Shown here one piece after another: positions 14,201-21,561 of a stretch of 64,000 bases of DNA (position 1 is the first letter of the stretch; every line of letters begins with the position of its first letter). Position numbers and translations under genes: made by a program. The DNA comes from Azolla caroliniana (taxonomy: Eukaryota; Polypodiophyta). The DNA lies in contig JBHGNT010000020.1 in NCBI GenBank assembly GCA_043228905.1, forward strand, positions 15,748,001-15,812,000. Reading direction: 5' to 3'. The notes beneath the pieces were generated by a model. The model did no database searches. It saw only the letters and a program-made list of their open reading frames with translations, and was not told the origin of the DNA.

Positions 14201-15210
14201 GTGTGATATCGGATTTTTGTGTTAAAACATGCGTATGATATGGAATTAAAAAATCAAGATTTTGAAACTTAGGTCGAGAGACATGAAGAAATTAGCAAAT
14301 TTGAGGAGGGACATGAGAAGAGACCGTGAGTAAATTAAAATGTTCATACCTGGCTCATGTGATATTGGATGTTTGTGTTGAATCATGTGAATCGAAGTTA
14401 ACAAAGCTAGCTATGATATGGAATTAAAAAATCAAGATTTTGAAACTCAGATCGAGAGACATGAAGAAATTAGCAAATTTGAGGAGGGAGTCGAGAAGAG
14501 CCTGTGAGTAAATTAAAATGTTCATACTTGGCTCGTGTGATATCGGATTTTTGTGTTCAAACAATCAAATCGAAGCTAACAAAGCTAGCTATGATATGGA
14601 ATTAAAAAATCAAGATTTTGAAACTCAGGTCGAGAGACATGAAGAAATTAGGAAATTTGAGGAAGAACATGAGAAGAGCCTGTGAGTAAATTAAAATGTT
14701 CATACCTGGCTCGTGTGATATCGGATTTTTGTTTTCAAACATTCAAATCGAAGCTAACAAAGCTAGCTACGATATGGAATTAAAAAATCAAGATTTTGAA
14801 ACTCAGGTCGAGAGACATGAAGAAATTAGCAACTTTGAGGAAGGACATGAGAAGAGCCTGTGAGTAAATTAAAATGTTCATACCTGGCTCGTTTGATATC
14901 GGATTTTTGTGTTCAAACATGCGTATCGAAGCTAAGAATGCTAGCTATGATAAGCAATTAAAAAATCAAGATTTTGAAACTCAGGTCGAGAGACATGAAG
15001 AAATTAGCAAATTTGAGGAGGGAGTTGACAAGAGCCTGTGAGTAAATTAAAATGTTCAAACATGGCTTGTGTGATATCGGATTTCTGTGTTAAAACATGC
15101 GTATGGAAGCTCGCAACGTTAGCTATGATAAGCAATTAAAAAATCAAGATTTTGAAACCTACGTCGAGAGACATGAAGAAATTAGCAAATTTGAGGATGG
15201 ACTCGAGAAG
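2204..15210 (+). repeat. Satellite array with nested higher-order repeats and deletion monomers
   Basis: Uninterrupted head-to-tail satellite, more homogenised than the left flank. Three variants mark the order. The first is a 156-bp monomer lacking 22 bp around GCTAGC (GCGTATGATATGG junction; for example 3430-3585). The second is a 138-bp monomer lacking the 3' part (GTCGAGAAGAG junction; for example 4276-4413, repeated near 9.43 and 11.87 kb). The third is a monomer with GCTCGCAACGTT (near 2.96, 5.53, 6.24, 10.56, 13.0, 13.7 and 15.11 kb). Landmarks repeat with offsets of 711-712 bp (4 monomers), 2430 bp (for example 8817 and 11247) and 3024 bp (12621 and 15645). This indicates repeated unequal exchange or segmental amplification. 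Confidence 0.85.
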
Positions 15211-15394
15211 CTCTTCTCAACTCCCTCCTCAAATTTGCTAATTTGTTCATGTCTCTCGACCTGAGTTTCAAAATCTTATTTATTTAATTCCATATTATAG
15301 CTAGCTTTCTTAGGTTCAATACGCATGTTTGAACACAAATATCCAATATCACACGAGCCAGGTATGACCATTTTAATTTACTCACGGACTCTTC
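15211..15394 (-). repeat. Single inverted satellite monomer
   Basis: One monomer lies in reverse orientation inside the forward array. It reads CTCTTCTCAACTCCC through CTCACGGACTCTTC. Its reverse complement matches the variant near 4.42 and 9.45 kb, with GAACCTAAGAAAGC, AATAAATAAG and GACATGAACAAATT. The left junction is a small foldback, GAGAAGCTCTTCTC (15205-15218). Confidence 0.9.
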
Positions 15395-15413
15395 AAATAT
15401 AGCTAAGATTTCT
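15395..15413. other. Non-satellite filler at the inversion breakpoint
   Basis: These 19 bp (AAATATAGCTAAGATTTCT) do not match any part of the monomer. They sit between the inverted unit and the resumption of forward satellite at GTGAGTAAATT. Short filler of this kind is typical of end-joining repair; that reading is inference. Confidence 0.6.
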
Positions 15414-18400
15414 GTGAGTAAATTAAAATGGTCATACCTGGCTCGTGTGATATCGAATTTCTGTGTTCAAACATGCATATTGAAGCCAAGAATGCTAGCT
15501 ATCTTATGGAATTAAAAAATCAAGATTTTGAAACTCAGGTCGAGAGACATGAAGAAATTAGCAAATTTGAGGAAGGACATGAGAAGAGCCTGTGAGTAAA
15601 TTAAAATGTTCATACCTGGCTCGTTTGATATCGGATTTTTGTGTTCAAATATGCGTATCGAAGCTAAGAATGCTAGCTATGATAAGCAATTAAAAAATCA
15701 AGATTTTGAAACTCAGGTCGAGAGACATGAAGAAATTAGCAACTTTGAGGAAGGACATGAGAAGAGCCTGTGAGTAAATTAAAATGTTCATACCTGGCTC
15801 GTTTGATATCGGATTTTTGTGTTCAAACATGCGTATCGAAGCTAAGAATGCTAGCTATGATAAGCAATTAAAAAATCAAGATTTTGAAACTCAGGTCGAG
15901 AGACATGAAGAAATTAGCAAATTTGAGGAGGGACATGAGAAGAGCCCGTGAGTAAATTAAAGTGTTCAAACATGGCTTGTGTGATATCGGATTTCTGTGT
16001 TAAAACATGCGTATGGAAGCTCGCAACGTTAGCTATGATAAGCAATTAAAAAATCAAGATTTTGAAACCTACGTCGAGAGACATGAAGAAATTAGCAAAT
16101 TTGAGGATGGACTCGAGAAGACCCTGTGAGTAAATTAAAATGGTCATACCTGGCTCGTGTGATATCGGATTTCTGTGTTCAAACATGCGTATTGAAGCTA
16201 AGAATGCTAGCTATGTTATGGAATTAAATAATCAAGATTTTGAAACTCAGGTCGAGAGACATGAAGAAATTAGCAAATTTGAGGAAGGACATGAGAAGAG
16301 CCTGTGAGTAAATTAAAATGTTCATACCTGGCTCGTTTGATATCGGATTTTTGTGTTCAAACATGCGTATCGAAGCTAAGAATGCTAGCTATGATAAGCA
16401 ATTAAAAAATCAAGATTTTGAAACTCAAGTCGAGAGACATGAAGAAATTAGCAACTTTGAGGAAGGACATGAGAAGAGCCTGTGAGTAAATGAAAATGTT
16501 CATACCTGGCTCGTTTGATATCGGATTTTTGTGTTCAAACATGCGTATCGAAGCTAAGAATGCTAGCTATGATAAGCAATTAAAAAATCAAGATTTTGAA
16601 ACTCAGGTCGAGAGACATGAAGAAATTAGCAAATTTGAGGAGGGAGTTGACAAGAGCCTGTGAGTAAATTAAAATGTTCAAACATGGCTTGTGTGATATC
16701 GGATTTCTGTGTTAAAACATGCGTATGGAAGCTCGCAACGTTAGCTATGATAAGCAATTAAAAAATCAAGATTTTGAAACCTACGTCGAGAGACATGAAG
16801 AAATTAGCAAATTTGAGGATGGACTCGAGAAGACCGTGTGAGTAAATTAAAATGGTCATACCTGGCTCGTGTGATATCGGATTTCTGTGTTCAAACATGC
16901 GTATTGAAGCTAAGAATGCTAGCTATGTTATGGAATTAAATAATCAAGATTTTGAAACTCAGGTCGAGAGACATGAAGAAATTAGCAAATTTGAGGAAGG
17001 ACATGAGAAGAGCCTGTGAGTAAATTAAAATGTTCATACCTGGCTCGTTTGATATCGGTTTTTTGTGTTCAAACATGCGTATCGAAGCTAAGAATGCTAG
17101 CTATGATAAGCAATTAAAAAATCAAGATTTTGAAACTCAGGTCAAGAGACATGAAGAAATTAGCAAATTTGAGGAGGGAGTTGACAAGAGCCTGTGAGTA
17201 AAGTAAAATGTTCATACATGGCTTGTGTGATATCGGATTTTTGTGTTAAAACATGCGTATGATATGGAATTAAAAAATCAAGATTTTGAAAAACTTAGGT
17301 CGAGAGACATGAAGAAATTAGCAAATTTGAGGAGGGACATGAGAAGAGACCGTGAGTAAATTAAAATGTTCATACCTGGCTCATGTGATATTGGATGTTT
17401 GTGTTGAATCATGTGAATCGAAGTTAACAAAGCTAGCTATGATATTGAATTAAAAAATCAAGATTTTGAAACTCAGATCGAGAGACATGAAGAAATTAGC
17501 AAATTTGAGGAGGGAGTCGAGAAGAGCCTGTGAGTAAATTAAAATGTTCATACTTGGCTCGTGTGATATCGGATTTTTGTGTTCAAACAATCAAATCGAA
17601 GCTAACAAAGCTAGCTATGATATGGAATTAAAAAATCAAGATTTTGAAACTCAGTTCGAGAGACATGAAGAAATTAGGAAATTTGAGGAAGAACATGAGA
17701 AGAGCCTGTGAGTAAATTAAAATGTTCATACCTGGCTCGTGTGATATCGGATTTTTGTGTTGAAACATTCAAATCGAAGCTAACAAAGCTAGCTACGATA
17801 TGGAATTAAAAAATCAAGATTTTTAAACCTACGTCGAGAGACATGAAGAAATTAGCAAATTTGAGGATGGACTCGAGAAGACCCTGTGAGTAAATTAAAA
17901 TGGTCATACCTGGCTCGTGTGATATCGGATTTCTGTGTTCAAACATGCGTATTGAAGCTAAGAATGCTAGCTATGTTATGGAATTAAATAATCAAGATTT
18001 TGAAACTCAGGTCGAGAGACATGAAGAAATTAGCAAATTTGAGGAAGGACATGAGAAGAGCCTGTGAGTAAATTAAAATGTTCATACCTGGCTCGTTTGA
18101 TATCGGTTTTTTGTGTTCAAACATGCGTATCGAAGCTAAGAATGCTAGCTATGATAAGCAATTAAAAAATCAAGATTTTGAAACTCAGGTCAAGAGACAT
18201 GAAGAAATTAGCAAATTTGAGGAGGGAGTTGACAAGAGCCTGTGAGTAAATTAAAATGTTCATACATGGCTTGTGTGATATCGGATTTTTGTGTTAAAAC
18301 ATGCGTATGATATGGAATTAAGAAATCAAGATTTTGAAACTTAGGTCGAGAGACATGAAGAAATTAGCAAATTTGAGGAGGGACATGAGAAGAGACCGTG

Positions 18401-19810
18401 AGTAAATTAAAATGTTCATACCTGGCTCATGTGATATTGGATGTTTGTGTTGAATCATGTGAATCGAAGTTAACAAAGCTAGCTATGATATGGAATTAAA
18501 AAATCAAGATTTTGAAACTCAGATCGAGAGACATGAAGAAATTAGCAAATTTGAGGAGGGAGTCGAGAAGAGCCTGTGAGTAAATTAAAATGTTCATACT
18601 TGGCTCGTGTGATATCAGATTTTTGTGTTCAAACAATCAAATCGAAGCTAACAAAGCTAGCTATGATATGGAATTAAAAAATCAAGATTTTGAAACTCAG
18701 TTCGAGAGACATGAAGAAATTAGGAAATTTGAGGAAGAACATGAGAAGAGCCTGTGAGTAAATTAAAATGTTCATACCTGGCTCGTGTGATATCGGATTT
18801 TTGTGTTCAAACATTCAAATCGAAGCTAACAAAGCTAGCTACGATATGGAATTAAAAAATCAAGATTTTGAAACTCAGGTCGAGAGACATGAAGAAATTA
18901 GCAAATTTGAGGAAGGACATAAGAAGAGCCTGTGAGTAAATTAAAATGTTCATACCGGGCTCGTTTGATATCGAATTTTTGTGTTCAAACATGGGTATCG
19001 AAGCTAAGAATGCTAGCTATGATAAGCAATTAAAAAATCAAGATTTTGAAACTCAGGTCGAGAGACATGAAGAAATTAGCAAATTTGAGGAGGGAGTTGA
19101 CAAGAGCCTGTGAGTAAATTAAAATGTTCAAACATGGCTTGTGTGATATCGGATTTTTGTGTTAAAACATGCGTATGGAAGCTCACAACGCTAGCTATGA
19201 TAAGCAATTAAAAAATCAAGATTTTGAAACTCACGTCGAGAGACATGAAGAAATTAGTAAATTTGAGGATGGACTCAAGAAGACCCTGTGAGTAAATTAA
19301 AATGTTCATACCTGGCTCGTGTGATATCGGATTTTTGTGTTCAAACATGCGTATTGAAGCTAAGAATGCTATCTATGTTATGGAATTAAATAATCAAGAT
19401 TTTGAAACTCAGGTCGAGAGACATGAAGAAATTAGCCAATTTGAGGAGGGACATGAGAAGAGCCCGTGAGTAAATTAAAATGTTCATACCTGGCTCGTGT
19501 GATATCGGATTTTTGTGTTCAAACATGCATATCGAAGCTAACAAAGCTAGCTATGATATGGAATTAAAAAATCAAAATTTTGAAACTTAGGTCAAGAGAC
19601 ATGAAGAGACATGCAATGAAAATATTCATACCTGGCTCGTGTGATATCGGATTTTTGTGTTCAAACATGCGTATCGAAGCTAAGAATGCTAGCTATGTTA
19701 TGGAATTAAAAAATCAAGCTTTTGAAACTCAGGTCGAGAGACATGAAGAAATTAGCAAATTTGAGGAGGGACATGAGAAGAGCCCGTGAGTAAATTAAAA
19801 TGTTCATACC
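15414..19810 (+). repeat. Satellite array between inversion and gypsy element
   Basis: Forward satellite. About 15.57-17.2 kb is a copy of about 12.54-14.2 kb at an offset of 3024 bp, checked at three landmarks: 12621/15645, 12931/15955 and 13801/16825. About 17.23-17.82 kb recapitulates 2.23-2.80 kb, sharing the unusual GAAAAACTTAGG and GATATTGAAT changes. A truncated unit with GACATGAAGAGACATGCAAT occurs near 19.6 kb and recurs near 26.4 and 40.05 kb. The last five bases, ATACC, are the gypsy target duplication. Confidence 0.88.
19806..19810. repeat. Target-site duplication (left), gypsy element
   Basis: ATACC, identical to 25581-25585. Removing the element and one copy restores a normal monomer reading GTTCATACCTGGCTC. 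Confidence 0.95.
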
Positions 19811-19933
19811 TGTCATAACTAGACTCGAACCCATAACCTTTTGTTACACGGGTCGAGACTTTACCATTAGGTTATGAATTGTAATTTGAAGGATATTATT
19901 TTCATTTAGGTTTTATTGGGAAATTGATGTATA

Positions 19934-19981
19934 TTCCAGATTTCTCTGGAACATTCTAGAAACTTCAGGAGTATTCCTGAA
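19934..19981 (+). promoter_or_regulatory. Ten-unit heat-shock element (HSE) array
   Basis: Alternating TTC and GAA triplets recur at exact 5-bp spacing. At 19934, 19939, 19944, 19949, 19954, 19959, 19964, 19969, 19974 and 19979 they read TTC, GAt, cTC, GAA, TTC, GAA, TTC, GAg, TTC, GAA. Seven units are perfect and three have one mismatch. The central four (19949-19966) are perfect and contiguous. The array ends 5 bp before the TATA box. Heat-shock factor trimers bind such nTTCnnGAAnnTTCn arrays, so heat- or stress-induced transcription is expected. Binding itself is inference. Confidence 0.85.
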
Positions 19982-19986
19982 GACAC

Positions 19987-19994
19987 TATAAAAG
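19987..19994 (+). promoter_or_regulatory. TATA box, gypsy 5' LTR
   Basis: TATAAAAG lies 5 bp downstream of the HSE array. A start 31-33 nt downstream falls at 20018-20020, where the self-priming sequence begins. The same box is at 25282-25289 in the 3' LTR. Confidence 0.88.
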
Positions 19995-20017
19995 GAGGCG
20001 CAAGGCATTAGTTCGAA

Positions 20018-20032
20018 CCAAATCGGTTCAAC
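20018..20032 (+). other. Predicted transcript 5' end / self-primer segment
   Basis: CCAAATCGGTTCAAC. The 12 nt at 20020-20031 are the exact reverse complement of 20286-20297, just inside the LTR. Its distance from the TATA box puts it at the predicted start of the RNA, the arrangement used by Tf1-type self-primed retrotransposons. The exact start site is not shown by sequence. Confidence 0.7.
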
Positions 20033-20096
20033 GCCAGTCTTAAGCCTTCTAACTACTGTTGTATATCTTCCTTCATATAATACATATATCTTTCGC

Positions 20097-20100
<4 letters not shown>

Positions 20101-20146
<46 letters not shown>
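20101..20146 (+). repeat. (TC)23 microsatellite in gypsy LTR leader
   Basis: A pure TC run of 46 bp. The 3' LTR copy (25396-25443) has 24 units, the only difference I see between the LTRs. It lies downstream of the predicted transcription start, so it would be part of the RNA leader. Confidence 0.93.
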
Positions 20147-20150
<4 letters not shown>

Positions 20151-20283
20151 ACTCATTCCTTCTCTCAAAGTTCGACACCTCTCATAGTACTAATCCTTCT
20201 CTGTCTTAGTACTATTCCCCAACAATAGTACTAATCCTTCTTTTAGTACTAATTCCTTCTCTGCCTTAATAGAGTTCCTGACA

Positions 20284-20300
20284 GTTTGAACCGATTTTGG
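20284..20300 (+). other. Primer binding site of self-priming type
   Basis: The segment starts directly after the LTR: GTTTGAACCGATTTTGG. A normal plant primer site would begin with TGG complementary to a tRNA CCA end, and none is present at this position. Positions 20286-20297 instead pair perfectly with 20020-20031 of the transcript leader, and pairing extends to 20300 if one T is bulged. The 2-nt gap (GT) between the LTR end CA and the paired region matches the two bases that integrases usually trim from the U5 end. Function is inferred by analogy with Tf1 and sushi elements. Confidence 0.7.
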
Positions 20301-20359
20301 TCTGGTCTTTTCTCTCCCTCCTTTCCTACTAGTCTCTTATTTCCCTTTTCCTTCATCCC

Positions 20360-21529
20360 ATGGCCACCGTTAGCGCTGAAGAGTATCAATCCGTTTTCTC
20401 GGAATTTCAATGCTTGAAAGAGAAGTTTCATGCTTTGGAACAAGAAAATCAACGCTTGTTGGGGGATCTTCAGCAAATTTCCTTAGAAAAGCAGCAAACG
20501 CAACAACAGCATGGGGAACTTGCGTTACGCGTGCAACAACTCGAAGCAACCATCGTAGCAATGCAACAACAAGGGCACGGAGCACAAGGGATTCATAAAG
20601 AACCCAAGATTGGCCTTCCCACGAAGTTCGATGGAACGCGATCGCAGTTTAGAGGGTTTCTTAACCAGGTACGGTTAGTTATTCAAATGCATCCGTCCCG
20701 ATATCCCACCGATGCATCACGAGTGGGTTTAGTAGGCACGTTGTTAAATGGCTCAGCATTAGCATGGTTCGCTCCGCTACTAGAAAAGGAATCTCCAGTA
20801 CTAAATAATTTTGAAGAATTCATAAGTGAGTTTAAAGCATGTTTTGGAGATACTGACAGCATAAGGACTGCAATCAACAAAATCCGGCGATTACGCCAAG
20901 GTGACCGTCCAGCCTCCGCATATGCTGCAGATTTCCGCCTACTCGCCGCTGATATCCCCTGGGATGATCAAGCATTGATGGAGCAGTTCCGCTATGGTCT
21001 ACGCAACGATGTCAAGGATTTACTCTTGACTTTCCCTGAAGAGCCAAAATCATTAACAGAAGCAATCAGTCGAGCGGTCAGATGTGACAACCGCCTCTTC
21101 GAGCGACGTTCGGAACGACAATTTCAGATGCCGAGGGCAAGATCCGAGCCTACCTATGCCTCAGTGGTAGCAAAACCTTTTCAAAGGGAGTCACATAATG
21201 CGCCTCCAGTAAGTACTCCAACTCCAATGGAAATTGACACTACACGTCGTCGTGGGCCGCTATCGGAGGAGGAAAAGCAACGACGCCGAACAAACCGATT
21301 ATGCCTTTATTGCGGTGGACCAGGGCATATCGCGATAAACTGTCCCCATAGACCAAGAAGGCAGGTAAACCAAGTCGTTGTTAGTTCTGACTATACTAAA
21401 CCCGAGTCTATTTCAGTAGGAATCTCTGATAGTCCTCATAGTCATAATAGTCCTAATAGTACTAATAGTCCGAATCTCGCAAACAAATTTGATGTCCTTA
21501 GCCAATTAGAAGAAGAGTTAAACGACTAA
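20360..21529 (+). CDS. gag: Gag (capsid-nucleocapsid) of gypsy element
   Basis: A 389-residue Gag that would assemble into cytoplasmic virus-like particles and package the element RNA. The start ATG lies in a favourable CCCATGGCC context, 76 nt inside the element. Residues about 8-70 are Gln/Glu/Leu-rich and probably coiled coil. Residues about 85-245 form a retrotransposon Gag core (LPTKFDG start, GSALAWF, later RLRQGDRPASAYAADF). A single CCHC zinc knuckle spans residues 315-328 (C315, C318, H323, C328), flanked by Arg/Lys. The C terminus is rich in Ser, Asn and Pro, then acidic. The last sense codons TTA AAC GAC contain the frameshift heptamer, so most ribosomes would stop at the TAA at 21527 and a minority would continue into pol. 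Confidence 0.93.
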   Translation: MATVSAEEYQSVFSEFQCLKEKFHALEQENQRLLGDLQQISLEKQQTQQQHGELALRVQQLEATIVAMQQQGHGAQGIHKEPKIGLPTKFDGTRSQFRGFLNQVRLVIQMHPSRYPTDASRVGLVGTLLNGSALAWFAPLLEKESPVLNNFEEFISEFKACFGDTDSIRTAINKIRRLRQGDRPASAYAADFRLLAADIPWDDQALMEQFRYGLRNDVKDLLLTFPEEPKSLTEAISRAVRCDNRLFERRSERQFQMPRARSEPTYASVVAKPFQRESHNAPPVSTPTPMEIDTTRRRGPLSEEEKQRRRTNRLCLYCGGPGHIAINCPHRPRRQVNQVVVSSDYTKPESISVGISDSPHSHNSPNSTNSPNLANKFDVLSQLEEELND

Positions 21530-21561
21530 GTCCAGCCAAAATAGGAGCCGTTTGGTTGGAC
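21517..21561 (+). promoter_or_regulatory. -1 ribosomal frameshift signal between gag and pol
   Basis: Slippery heptamer G.TTA.AAC at 21517-21523, in the correct phase relative to gag codons 387-388. It is followed by a 6-nt spacer that includes the gag stop (21524-21529). An 11-bp hairpin follows, with GTCCAGCCAAA (21530-21540) pairing with TTTGGTTGGAC (21551-21561) through ten Watson-Crick pairs and one G-U, around a 10-nt loop. Pol is open in the -1 frame from 21502. The pol frame has no ATG near its beginning, so frameshifting is the simplest route to a Gag-Pol fusion. Heptamer, spacing and stem all fit known -1 signals; efficiency is unknown. Confidence 0.85.

Larger units (their letters stand above)
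19811..20283 (+). repeat. 5' LTR of gypsy element (473 bp)
   Basis: Begins TGTCATAAC and ends TTCCTGACA, with 5-bp inverted termini. In order it holds a minus-strand tRNA-like segment (about 19822-19869), a phased heat-shock-element array (19934-19981), the TATA box (19987-19994), the predicted start of R near 20018, a (TC)23 run (20101-20146), and four copies of the palindrome TAGTACTA (20185, 20207, 20226, 20244). Confidence 0.95.

Noticed and set aside
1-19810. CRISPR-like direct repeats
   Set aside because: There are no unique spacers; the repeats are contiguous 178-bp monomers in a eukaryotic satellite context.
19822-19869. Functional tRNA gene on the minus strand of the gypsy LTR
   Set aside because: The A- and B-box-like parts are too close, and no full acceptor stem or anticodon arm can be drawn. 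Kept only as a low-confidence tRNA-like finding.
20298-20310. tRNA primer site TGGTCTGG in the gypsy element
   Set aside because: It lies 14 nt inside the LTR edge and I recognise no tRNA 3' end that matches it; the self-complementary site is better placed.
21556-21558. Independent start of pol at 21556
   Set aside because: The codon is TTG, and it lies inside the 3' strand of the frameshift hairpin. Frameshifting from gag explains expression better.
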